Below are positions 1-7,757 of a stretch of DNA of 38,628 nucleotides, piece after piece. Origin of the DNA: Actinomycetes bacterium (lineage in GTDB: Bacteria; Actinomycetota; Acidimicrobiia; Acidimicrobiales; Acidimicrobiaceae); contig JAKCDL010000021.1 of assembly GCA_021841935.1 (NCBI GenBank), forward strand, positions 1 to 38,628. Reading direction: 5' to 3'. Both the position numbers and the translations under genes were made by a program. Each line of letters starts with the position of its first letter. Position 1 is the first letter of the stretch. The notes below the pieces were generated by a model, which worked only from the letters and a program-made list of their open reading frames with translations, was not told where the DNA came from and made no database searches.

Positions 1-846
1 ATCGATAAAAGGATTTCGCTTGCCGTATCAACGCGGAAGCAATATCGTAGTGATCTCTTTGACCTTGTTGATGTAGCGATTGAGCTAGGTGTTCCTGATC
101 TTTCGAATGATTCACTTAGAGTTATCTTTGCACACTATCGTAAGGGTAGATTAGCCCAGCGAACAATATTGCGAAAGGCAAGTGTTGCACGGGGTTTTGT
201 TGATTTTGTCTTCTCTGAAGACGGACTGATAGATACATCAAGACCATTGAAGGTTGGTAAAGGCGTTCACTCGTTACCTAGACCAATGCCTTCAGCGACG
301 ACGAGTTGCATCCTTGAAGGTGTAAAGGAGGCGGCAAAGTCAAAGAGGAATTGGGTAACTGCTCAGGATTGGTTGATCTTAGAGTTGCTCTATGGTTCTG
401 GTTTGCGTGTATCTGAGGTTGCGGGACTTACCTTTGGTCAGATTGACACAAGGGGTGGATTCGTAAGGGTGATCGGTAAGGGGTCTAAGGTACGAGATGT
501 TCCAATATCTTCAGCCACTGTTGAAGCCTACGAGAACTTTATTGCAGTCGTTGGACTATCTGGTTTGCGAATTGGTGAAAATATTTTTGTCAATCAAAGA
601 TCCAATCCTCTTACCCCGCGAGATATACGAAGAGTGGTTGATCGGTGGTCTCTTACGCCTACTTCGCCCCACAGATTTCGCCACTCATTCGCCACTGACC
701 TGCTAAATGGTGGAGCTGATTTGAGATCGGTGCAAGAGATGATGGGGCATAGCTCCGTTGCAACGACTTCGATCTATACAGCAATATCACTCTCTGCGTT
801 AAAAGAGGTCCACTCAAAGACCCACCCGCTCTCAAATGACGGCTAA
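1..846 (+). CDS. xerC: Tyrosine recombinase XerC/XerD family, 5' end missing
   Basis: Site-specific tyrosine recombinase that would resolve chromosome dimers at dif together with FtsK. The frame is open from base 1, so the start lies left of the window; a start at 169 would cut off part of the SAM-like core-binding domain that is visible from base 1. The full catalytic set is present: Arg (codon at 406, in SGLRVSE), Lys (478, in GKGSK), His and Arg of the HxxR box (670 and 679, in HRFRH), the second His (748, in MMGHSS) and the nucleophile Tyr (775, in SIYT). It overlaps the sigma factor gene by 11 bases. In Streptomyces a xerC-like gene also sits just before whiG, which supports the call. 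XerC and XerD cannot be told apart from this fragment, and an unrelated phage-type integrase is less likely given the context. Confidence 0.85.
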   Translation: MDKRISLAVSTRKQYRSDLFDLVDVAIELGVPDLSNDSLRVIFAHYRKGRLAQRTILRKASVARGFVDFVFSEDGLIDTSRPLKVGKGVHSLPRPMPSATTSCILEGVKEAAKSKRNWVTAQDWLILELLYGSGLRVSEVAGLTFGQIDTRGGFVRVIGKGSKVRDVPISSATVEAYENFIAVVGLSGLRIGENIFVNQRSNPLTPRDIRRVVDRWSLTPTSPHRFRHSFATDLLNGGADLRSVQEMMGHSSVATTSIYTAISLSALKEVHSKTHPLSNDG

Positions 847-1630
847 GATGGTAACTGTGGAGATGAACGATACCGATCAAATTACGCTGCTTTGGAAAGA
901 GTACAAAGCGACTAAGAGTGCGACCGCGCGGGATCGTCTCATCGTTAATTACTCTCCGTTAGTCAAATACGTAGCCGGTAGGGTTGCAAGCGGATTACCG
1001 GGCAACATCGATCCAGCTGATCTCGTCTCCTATGGGATCTTTGGACTAATTGATGCGATTGATAAGTTCGATCTTGAACGCGCCAACAAGTTCGAGACCT
1101 ATGCCATTGCCCGTATCAAAGGTGCAATCATTGACGAACTTCGAGCTATCGATTGGGTTCCAAGGTCAGTAAGGGCAAAGGCTCGATCGGTTGAAAAGGC
1201 GATAACTAAGTTAGAGGCTAAGTTACTCCGGAGTCCAAGTGACGAGGAGATCGCGGCGGAGCTTGGAATATCCCCCAAAGATCTAGGTGACATCCTTACT
1301 GAAACTCGACGTCTAGGTGTAGCCGCACTAGATGAGATCTTGTCGTCATCTGATCGGGGAGAGTCAGGAACTCTCGGAGATTCACTTCCGGATAAGACGA
1401 CTGGTCCAGTCCTCTCGTTTGAAAATGAAGAGACAAAACAACTTCTTGCACAAGCCGTAAATCGCCTTGGAGACAGAGAGAAGATGGTTTTAGCCCTCTA
1501 CTACTACGAAGGATTTACCCTAGCCGAGATCGGTCAAGTACTTGGAGTGACTGAGTCGAGGGTATGCCAGATTCACACGAAAGCAGTAATGCAGTTGCGT
1601 TTACGCCTCAATGACTTTGAGACTCCGTAA
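836..1630 (+). CDS. whiG: RNA polymerase sigma factor, WhiG/FliA (sigma-28) family
   Basis: Alternative sigma factor of the sigma-70 group 3 family, 264 residues. Regions 2.1-2.4 lie at about residues 20-110 ([18 protein letters not shown], then [18 protein letters not shown] and DWVPRSVR, the last typical of WhiG/FliA). Region 3 follows ([14 protein letters not shown]) and region 4 with its helix-turn-helix is near the C terminus ([20 protein letters not shown]). FliA drives late flagellar and chemotaxis genes in motile bacteria and WhiG drives sporulation in Streptomyces. Here a chemoreceptor and fliL with sigma-28-like promoters occur in the same window, so a motility role is my inference. 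The start is uncertain: 836 overlaps the recombinase, while ATG at 848 or 863 are in frame alternatives and none has a clear ribosome binding site. Confidence 0.9.
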   Translation: MTAKMVTVEMNDTDQITLLWKEYKATKSATARDRLIVNYSPLVKYVAGRVASGLPGNIDPADLVSYGIFGLIDAIDKFDLERANKFETYAIARIKGAIIDELRAIDWVPRSVRAKARSVEKAITKLEAKLLRSPSDEEIAAELGISPKDLGDILTETRRLGVAALDEILSSSDRGESGTLGDSLPDKTTGPVLSFENEETKQLLAQAVNRLGDREKMVLALYYYEGFTLAEIGQVLGVTESRVCQIHTKAVMQLRLRLNDFETP

Positions 1631-1662
1631 ATAGGGGTTTCATAGCAAGGTGAGACCTCTAT
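1631..1662 (+). terminator. Hairpin directly after the sigma factor gene
   Basis: Arms 1631-1641 (ATAGGGGTTTC) and 1652-1662 (GAGACCTCTAT) pair over 11 positions with two G-U wobbles and a 10-base loop. It starts on the base after the stop codon. There is no T-run behind it, so it may be a weak terminator or an RNA-stabilising stem. Confidence 0.4.
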
Positions 1663-2619
1663 CGACGAGAGTGCTATTGATGCTTTTTCGCGGGGAGATT
1701 CGTTAGCTGTTTCGTTTCTTCTCTAGTTTTTTGAAGTACGTTGAATTTTTGAATTGGGCTTCTGAAGCAGTTGAGGTTTATGAGAATCGCCGCGGCCCTT
1801 AAGGTTCACCGTCGAGAAGGTCCCTTTTGCAGAACCATCCCATAGCTGCACCGCATTAGATTGCAGTCTGGTGTTGCGTTTTGGTCCGCAATTTATGGAT
1901 CGGGACCTTATGGATTTGCATCTTTTGGATCTGTTAGGCGTTGATTTGCTCCAAGCGGGTCGTTGGGTGTTTTCCTGCTCATCTTAGCCAGTTCTCGAGG
2001 AGTTATCTTTGGGAGTTAGTGTCGCGTGAGCCGTGGTGGTTAGAGGCTTTATGAACAGATTTCTGGTCCACCTTTATAAAGCCTAGAAGCTCAACCCCTC
2101 TACTTATTATTGTTTCCCTTGAAGCGCGGCAAGGATGCAATCGCAATATTGCGAGCGCATTGTGGCATTCGCAGTGTTGGAGTTGATAGGTCCCAGTCGT
2201 AGTGTTGGAGTTTTTGGGGTTCAGTCGCTCTGTTGTAGTCTCAATGATGCGCAAGCAACCCGTGTTCGATTGTCGTAAGTGGCGTCCTTCTACTACTCTC
2301 TATTGCGCCTGGCCGTCCTCTTTGAATCAACTTTGGTGGATGATAGGAAGCGATGTGATGCCCCGTCGTATCTTCATCGTTGTTTTTCGTCATTTGTTAT
2401 GCGACTTTGGTAGCTTTTACTTCAATTTCGTGGCTGTATCGTTGCATTGCTAAGGGTTATTTCACCTTGAATAGAAATTGCCCGACTCCTACATAGGCAA
2501 TATTGGTCGAAGCGCTACTAGGATGAGCTAGTCATATTTCTGGCATGAGTGCACCCCAACGGTCGCATCAAGCGTGCGCGAGCATTCATGCTACATAACC
2601 GTGGGAGGATATAGAAAGA
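1663..2619. other. Roughly 0.95 kb gap without a convincing gene
   Basis: Two small overlapping frames (2003-2254 minus, 2202-2453 plus) are rich in Cys, Trp and His and have no ribosome binding site, so I do not call them. The gap holds an inverted repeat 2044-2052/2076-2084 (AGGCTTTAT/ATAAAGCCT, 9 bp perfect), a direct repeat AGTGTTGGAGTT at 2173-2184 and 2201-2212, and a small stem 2477-2482/2496-2501 (ATTGCC/GGCAAT). A weak promoter-like pair TTGAAT (2467-2472), 17 nt, TACATA (2490-2495) could serve rpsB and would give a leader of about 120 nt. In Streptomyces this interval holds a peptidase gene; nothing of that kind is visible here. Confidence 0.5.
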
Positions 2620-3474
2620 ATGAGTCAGCAACCAGTCGTAACTATGCGCCAGCTTCTCGAAGCTGGAGTTCACTTCGGGCATCAGACCCGTCGTTGGAAC
2701 CCGAAGATGAAGAGATTCATCTACGGTGAACAAAACGGCGTATATGTGATCGACCTACACCAAACTCTCAAAAGAATTGAGACTGCGTACACCTTCTTGC
2801 GTGATGCAGCAGCTAAGGACAAGACGGTACTCTTCGTTGGCACCAAGAAGCAGACTCAAGAGGCTATAGCACAGTATGCGACCTCTTGTGGAATGCCATA
2901 TGTGAATGAGCGCTGGCTAGGTGGAATGCTAACGAACTTCTCGACCATACTTGGTCGCGTCAAGAAGATGCAAGAGTATGAGAGAATGAAGGAGGCGGGT
3001 GACTTTGAGGCTATGCCAAAGAAGGAGGCCCTTATCCTCTCTCGTGAACTCGAGAAGCTACAGCGAAACCTTGGTGGTCTCCGTAAGCTCGACAAGCTTC
3101 CAGATGCTCTCTTCATCATCGATACCAAGAAGGAAGCAATCGCAGTAACTGAAGCAAATAAGCTCGGCCTACCGATCGTAGCTGTAGTCGATACAAATTG
3201 TGACCCAGACGTCATTAAGTATGTAATCCCAGGTAACGACGATGCGATTCGCTCTGGCGAGCTCATGTGCCGCATCGTTGCAGATGCAGTACTTGAAGGT
3301 CGTCGTATGTCCAACAAGGTTACAGTGATCGCTCCTCCAGTCGATGCCGAAGAGGTTCGTCGCCAGGAGGAAGAGCAGGCAGTTGCTCGTCGTGAGGCGG
3401 CAGAAGCTCAAAGGCAACGTGAGGCCCGTATCGCCTCCAAGAAGAATGCACCAAAGGATGCCCAAGGCGAGTAG
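2620..3474 (+). CDS. rpsB: 30S ribosomal protein S2
   Basis: Ribosomal protein S2, needed for assembly of S1 or late 30S proteins and for initiation. The N terminus ([20 protein letters not shown]) and the block [12 protein letters not shown], followed by [12 protein letters not shown], are the family hallmarks; [11 protein letters not shown] and [12 protein letters not shown] follow. The length of 284 is longer than the E. coli protein (241) because of a charged C-terminal tail from about residue 240 (many Glu, Arg, Gln, Ala), common in actinobacterial S2. The start is set by a strong GGGAGGA about 10 bases upstream. It is followed by tsf after a 104-base spacer that contains a stem-loop, the usual rpsB-tsf pair. 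Confidence 0.98.
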   Translation: MSQQPVVTMRQLLEAGVHFGHQTRRWNPKMKRFIYGEQNGVYVIDLHQTLKRIETAYTFLRDAAAKDKTVLFVGTKKQTQEAIAQYATSCGMPYVNERWLGGMLTNFSTILGRVKKMQEYERMKEAGDFEAMPKKEALILSRELEKLQRNLGGLRKLDKLPDALFIIDTKKEAIAVTEANKLGLPIVAVVDTNCDPDVIKYVIPGNDDAIRSGELMCRIVADAVLEGRRMSNKVTVIAPPVDAEEVRRQEEEQAVARREAAEAQRQREARIASKKNAPKDAQGE

Positions 3475-3506
3475 TCCTTCTAACTCCGTGAATTCTAGGT
3501 GACAAG

Positions 3507-3538
3507 TGTGGCTGACTCCATTTTGGTAGTTAGCCACA
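3507..3538 (+). terminator. Stem-loop between rpsB and tsf
   Basis: Left arm 3507-3517 (TGTGGCTGACT) pairs with right arm 3528-3538 (AGTTAGCCACA) over 11 positions with one G-U wobble and a 10-base loop. The bases after it are T-rich but not a clean T-run. It could be a partial terminator that sets the S2 to EF-Ts ratio, or a processing site. Confidence 0.45.
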
Positions 3539-3578
3539 TTGATGTTGAATGATATTGTTTGAAGACAGAGGTTTATAA

Positions 3579-4370
3579 ATGGCAATTACCGCAGCGGACG
3601 TATCGGCACTTCGAAAGAGTACTGGTGCTGGAATGATGGACGCCAAGAAGGCTTTGGAAGAGGCAAATGGCGATATGGAGGCAGCTGCCAAGATACTTCG
3701 CGAGAAGGGCATGGCAGGAGCAGCTAAGCGAGCTGACCGTGACAACAGCCAGGGTGCTGTCTCTCTGGTTATCCTAAACGATACCCTTGGTGCCATCGTT
3801 GAACTCAAGTGCGAGACCGACTTCGTCGCCAAAAGTGCAGAGTTTGTTGCTCTCCTCGAGAAGCTTACGACATCAGTCGCCGAGAGCGGCGAGGGTGCTG
3901 TAGCTGAGTATGAGACTGAACTCGGTTTGATTGCAGCGACCCTCAAAGAGAAGATTGAAGTTGGCCGAATCGCAAGATTTGAAGCTCCTGCTGGTTCAGT
4001 AGTCGATGGCTACTTGCACATTCAGTCAGAGCGCGGCGTAAATGCTGTCATAGTTGAAGTAGCTGGCGGTACGAGGGCTCTAGCTCACGACATCGCTATG
4101 CATATCGGCTTTGCTCGCCCACGCTATGTAACGCGTGAAGAGGTACCCGCCGATGAAGTCGCAGCAGAGCGTGCAACACTTGAGACCATCTCTCGAAATG
4201 AAGGAAAGCCTGAAGCCCAGATCGAAAAGATCGTGGACGGCAGAATGCGAGGCTTCTACGAGAATATCTGCCTACTCGATCAACACTTCGTGCGTGATGA
4301 GAAGCAGACGATCGCTCAACTCCTCGGAGGCGCAACTGTAACTCGATTCTCACAGATCGTTATTGGTTAG
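3579..4370 (+). CDS. tsf: Elongation factor Ts
   Basis: Guanine nucleotide exchange factor for EF-Tu. The UBA-like N-terminal domain is clear (VSALRKSTGAGMMDAKKALE, then AAKILREKG), and the exchange motif TDFVA lies at residues 80-84. The C terminus has the conserved LLDQHFVRDEKQT segment. The length of 263 is a little under the E. coli protein (283), as in other Gram-positives. Ribosome binding site AGAGG at 3567-3571 fixes the ATG at 3579. It is six bases upstream of pyrH, so the two are cotranscribed. Confidence 0.97.
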   Translation: MAITAADVSALRKSTGAGMMDAKKALEEANGDMEAAAKILREKGMAGAAKRADRDNSQGAVSLVILNDTLGAIVELKCETDFVAKSAEFVALLEKLTTSVAESGEGAVAEYETELGLIAATLKEKIEVGRIARFEAPAGSVVDGYLHIQSERGVNAVIVEVAGGTRALAHDIAMHIGFARPRYVTREEVPADEVAAERATLETISRNEGKPEAQIEKIVDGRMRGFYENICLLDQHFVRDEKQTIAQLLGGATVTRFSQIVIG

Positions 4371-4376
4371 TCACAT

Positions 4377-5150
4377 ATGTCAAGCGAGGAACTTTCAACA
4401 ACGCCATCTTTGTCAACCTCCGAGGTGTCAACTTCAAAGTGGAGACGTGCGGTACTAAAGATCTCGGGAGAGGCTCTAGCTAGTAGCTCAAATACTGAAG
4501 TTATAGACGCACTCATTCTGAATCAGATCGCTGAAGAGGTCGTCGAGGCGGCGGATAAGTTGAAGGTAGAACTCGCAATCGTTGTGGGGGGTGGCAATAT
4601 CTGGCGCGGTGCCGTTGGTGCTGGAGCCAAGATAGAGAGAGCCACCTCCGACCATATGGGGATGTTGGCGACGACTATCAATGCATTGGCCATGCAAAAT
4701 GCCATCGAGAGGATTGGATACCCAACTCGAGTTCAAAGTGCAATTCAGATGGCGGAGTTAGCTGAGCCCTATATTAGGCGTAAGGCGGTGCGCCACCTTG
4801 AAAAGGGGAGAATCGTCATCTTTGCCGCAGGTACTGGCAACCCCTACTTCACAACAGATACAGCCGCTGCACTTCGGGCGGCAGAGATCGATGCAGAGGT
4901 GGTACTCAAAGGTACCCACTCGGGAATCGACGGTATCTACAGCGCCGATCCTAAGCTCGATCCAGCGGCTACCAAGTATGACTACATCTCATTCATGGAC
5001 GTCGTCTCGAAGGAGCTGAAGGTTATGGACCTTACAGCGATTACCTTTTGTAAGGACAACAATCTTCCGGTACACGTCTTTGACTTGATGAAGCCGGGCA
5101 ACATTTTGCGAGCTCTTCGCGGAGAAGAATTAGGAACTTTTGTCTCATGA
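4377..5150 (+). CDS. pyrH: UMP kinase
   Basis: Phosphorylates UMP to UDP with ATP in pyrimidine nucleotide synthesis; amino acid kinase fold, usually a hexamer regulated by GTP and UTP. Visible motifs are VLKISGEAL near residue 26, the glycine-rich VVGGGNIWRG, DHMGMLATTINALA, and FAAGTGNPYFTTDTAAALRA with KGTHSGIDGIYSADP in the second half. The first 20 residues are a Ser/Thr-rich extension before the kinase core. The start has only a poor ribosome binding site and lies six bases after tsf, so translational coupling is likely. Its TGA stop overlaps the frr start (ATGA). Confidence 0.97.
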   Translation: MSSEELSTTPSLSTSEVSTSKWRRAVLKISGEALASSSNTEVIDALILNQIAEEVVEAADKLKVELAIVVGGGNIWRGAVGAGAKIERATSDHMGMLATTINALAMQNAIERIGYPTRVQSAIQMAELAEPYIRRKAVRHLEKGRIVIFAAGTGNPYFTTDTAAALRAAEIDAEVVLKGTHSGIDGIYSADPKLDPAATKYDYISFMDVVSKELKVMDLTAITFCKDNNLPVHVFDLMKPGNILRALRGEELGTFVS

Positions 5151-5719
5151 TGGATGAATCAGTTATTGAATTGACCCTTCTCGATGGTAAGGAGAGGATG
5201 GCAAAGGTAATTGCTCACACGCAGACGGAGTTTTCTTCCTTCCGAACCGGTAGAGCTAGCTCTGCAATGGTAGAGCGACTTATGGTTGAGTACTACGGAA
5301 CAGAGGTTCCAATGCTTCAGCTAGCGGGTTTTTCAGTCCCTGAGGCTCGACTTTTAGTTGTGACTCCATTTGACAAGGGTGCTCTTGGGGCAATTGAAAA
5401 GGCGATTCAAAGCTCTGATCTTGGGATCAACCCTTCGAACGATGGAACAGTTATCAGATTGGCCTTTCCAATTTTGACTGAAGAGCGTCGTAAGGACCTC
5501 GTCAAGCAAGTAAAGGCTAAGGCTGAGGAGGGAAGGGTTCAGGTTCGAAATCAAAGGCGAGCCCTTCGTCAAGAGCTTGAAGCCGCCCAAAAGCGCAATG
5601 AGATAAATCAGGATCAGCTTGAGCGAGCGGAGAAAGATCTTGATAAACTCACGGCAGACCATATTGCTGAGATCGATCGAATGCTTGAGACCAAAGAGAA
5701 AGAGCTTCTCGAGGTCTGA
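5147..5719 (+). CDS. frr: Ribosome recycling factor
   Basis: Splits post-termination ribosomes together with EF-G. 190 residues against a usual 185. Conserved features: FSSFRTGRASSAMVERLMVEYYG near the N terminus, then LAGFSVPEARLLVVTPFDK, and the arm GINPSNDGTVIRLAFPILTEERRKDLVKQ, followed by the long helix with VRNQRRALRQEL. It starts inside the pyrH stop codon; a second ATG three bases later is an equally possible start. Translation is probably coupled to pyrH. Confidence 0.97.
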   Translation: MMDESVIELTLLDGKERMAKVIAHTQTEFSSFRTGRASSAMVERLMVEYYGTEVPMLQLAGFSVPEARLLVVTPFDKGALGAIEKAIQSSDLGINPSNDGTVIRLAFPILTEERRKDLVKQVKAKAEEGRVQVRNQRRALRQELEAAQKRNEINQDQLERAEKDLDKLTADHIAEIDRMLETKEKELLEV

Positions 5720-5758
5720 GTAGAAACAAAAAGGTTTTTGGCGTACTAGGAGGGTGAA

Positions 5759-7474
5759 GTGGCGCATGAGTATCTCGAAGGTCCTCTTAATGAGGAGCAC
5801 TTTGATGATGAACTATCTTCGGATGGTGAAGGCGCCAAGGCAAAGCCCTCGCGAAGCTCCTTGCCCCATTGGACTGAACCTCCGACTGGTGAGATACCAA
5901 CTCAATTCAAGTTCCGCCCTCAATCCCAACCAGAGGTAATAGATCTAGCCTCCGTTGACCAGGGAGCCCTAAATTGGCTTCACGAGCGTCGCAGGATTGA
6001 AAATAACAATGGTATCGGCGACGTTGCAAGGCAAGTCTTTGAGGTCGATAGCGACCGAAGGGGTAGACACTTTGCCAATGGTAAGAGGGCGAGCGTTGAA
6101 AATGTTATCGACCTCGACCAAGCGGCAGAGCCTCCTAGTGGCCGACACTTCTCGAAGGAGGAGAAGCGAAGGGTTGTAACGGTCTCCTCTTCAAATCTCA
6201 AGTATCGACCACAAGTTGAAGGTCTATACGACGAATCTAACGAAGGTGAAGAGGCCCCCGAGCTTAATAGCTCTCTCCAGAGCTCTTCAAACTCTAAGTC
6301 GCCATTTGATAGCTCAAAGGAGCCTGACGATTCGGTAGGCGAGGCTTTTTCAGATATTCTCCGATCAAAGCGGGAAGATTCTATCGCAGGGCGTAGTCCT
6401 TCGAGTGGATTCAAATCCGATGGGGACGGACTTCGCCCCGGGCGTTCCTACTCCAGGTCTTCATCGTCGAAGTCTGATCTTTCGAGGAGGGGAAAGTTGT
6501 CGAATGGTTCTTCGGGCCCCGCATCGACTAATAACGAAGATTCGTCAGGCGATAATAAGGGCGGCGGGGGAGAGTTCCCTATCTCAGAGTCCACCAAAAA
6601 GCGGTCATTAGGATCGGTGGCGACTCGCATTGCAACGGGACTTGCCCTTGGTGCGGTAGTAGTTATATGTTTTCTGCTCTCTCCAATTGCAGTGTTGGTT
6701 CTTCTATCTGCTGCGGTATCTATCTCTACCGGTGAATTTCTGGCGATGGTGAGGGATCGTAAGGTAGTGATCGCCCCAGATGGTCGAAAGAGCGTTGAGA
6801 CCACAATCAACACTACGCCCTTCATTGCGATACCAGCTAGTGTCGCTGTAATTTGGTTCGCCTACTTCCACGGCGCCTCTTCGATAATCTATACCACCAC
6901 TATTTCATTGGTCTTTCTGATGTTGTGGTATACCTTTGGCTTTATCAAAGGCGAGGTGATTCTAAACGTTGCAGTCAACTTCTTTGCTATCGTTTGGATC
7001 GGCGTTGGCGCCTCATTCATCGCCTTGATCATCAAGGCTCAACCTGGTAGCAAGGTTGGTATGGCATATGCAATGTCACTTCTCTTAGCGACGGTTTCGG
7101 CCGATACCTTTGCCTACTTTGGCGGGCGAGTAGCTGGTAGGCACAAGTTGGCTCCAGATATATCGCCGGGAAAGACGATTGAGGGTTACATTATTGGCCT
7201 AGCGGGCTCAATCCTCGTCGGGGCTCTTATATCATCTCGTATTCATCCCATGACTGTGACCTTAGGGGTGGTATTTGGCGCAGTAGCTGGTTTGATAGGC
7301 CCGGTTGGTGACCTTATTGAATCTAAGATCAAGCGTGAACTTGGTGCGAAAGATGCAGGGTTTATATTGCCAGGCCACGGTGGATTTCTCGATCGTATCG
7401 ACTCACTTATCTTTGTGGCACCAATCATCTACTTCATCTTGTTCTTCTCTCACCACATAAAGACCTTCTTCTAA
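5759..7474 (+). CDS. cdsA: Phosphatidate cytidylyltransferase (CDP-diacylglycerol synthase) with long N-terminal extension
   Basis: Makes CDP-diacylglycerol from phosphatidate and CTP in the membrane, the precursor of phosphatidylglycerol, cardiolipin and phosphatidylinositol. The family signature is complete at residues 522-548 (SKIKRELGAKDAGF, then PGHGGFLDRID). From about residue 280 the protein is a multi-pass membrane enzyme of usual size with the first helices at ATRIATGLALGAVVVICFL. Residues 1-279 are extra: hydrophilic, Ser-, Arg- and acid-rich, with two GRHF motifs at residues 102 and 128, probably disordered and cytoplasmic. The GTG start has AGGAGG five bases upstream, so the extension is translated. 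It ends the rpsB-cdsA operon; I see no strong terminator behind it. Confidence 0.95.
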   Translation: MAHEYLEGPLNEEHFDDELSSDGEGAKAKPSRSSLPHWTEPPTGEIPTQFKFRPQSQPEVIDLASVDQGALNWLHERRRIENNNGIGDVARQVFEVDSDRRGRHFANGKRASVENVIDLDQAAEPPSGRHFSKEEKRRVVTVSSSNLKYRPQVEGLYDESNEGEEAPELNSSLQSSSNSKSPFDSSKEPDDSVGEAFSDILRSKREDSIAGRSPSSGFKSDGDGLRPGRSYSRSSSSKSDLSRRGKLSNGSSGPASTNNEDSSGDNKGGGGEFPISESTKKRSLGSVATRIATGLALGAVVVICFLLSPIAVLVLLSAAVSISTGEFLAMVRDRKVVIAPDGRKSVETTINTTPFIAIPASVAVIWFAYFHGASSIIYTTTISLVFLMLWYTFGFIKGEVILNVAVNFFAIVWIGVGASFIALIIKAQPGSKVGMAYAMSLLLATVSADTFAYFGGRVAGRHKLAPDISPGKTIEGYIIGLAGSILVGALISSRIHPMTVTLGVVFGAVAGLIGPVGDLIESKIKRELGAKDAGFILPGHGGFLDRIDSLIFVAPIIYFILFFSHHIKTFF

Positions 7475-7757
7475 GAGTCATATAATTAGAGCGTCGATCT
7501 GAAGTATCAGGTAGACGCCAACTTATATCACTACGAGTAGGTACCCTTTCCTCTGCTCGTTACCTAGCTTCAGCTAATGTAACTTCGTCTTATCCTTGAA
7601 TATGACAGCCTTGAATGTCGTGGCTTTGATTTTTTCATATGCGGTAGCCGAGTTTTGATTAGATGAATTTCTAAACGCCCATTGACTTTATGCCGATTCG
7701 GGAATAAGTCCTTTTGTAAAAATTGTTTTGGGGACTTTTTGGTGACTGGGGTAAAAC
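7475..7757. other. Intergenic region before the chemoreceptor
   Basis: 283 bases, T-rich in its second half. The minus-strand frame 7570-7881 overlaps the chemoreceptor start and looks like a shadow. The only signal I can name is the sigma-28-like promoter at 7672-7699, listed separately. Confidence 0.5.
7672..7699 (+). promoter_or_regulatory. Sigma-28/WhiG-type promoter candidate for the chemoreceptor gene
   Basis: TAAA at 7672-7675, 16 bases, then GCCGATTC at 7692-7699. The known consensus for FliA, SigD and WhiG is TAAA, 14-16 bases, GCCGATAA. The -35 core is exact and the -10 matches at six of eight bases including all of GCCGAT. It would start transcription near 7706, about 50 bases before the ATG. 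Chemoreceptor genes are classic targets of this sigma class, and a family member is encoded at 836-1630. Confidence 0.6.

Noticed and set aside
2003..2453. Two small frames in the sigma factor-rpsB gap
   Set aside because: Odd composition (Cys, Trp, His), mutual overlap, no ribosome binding site.
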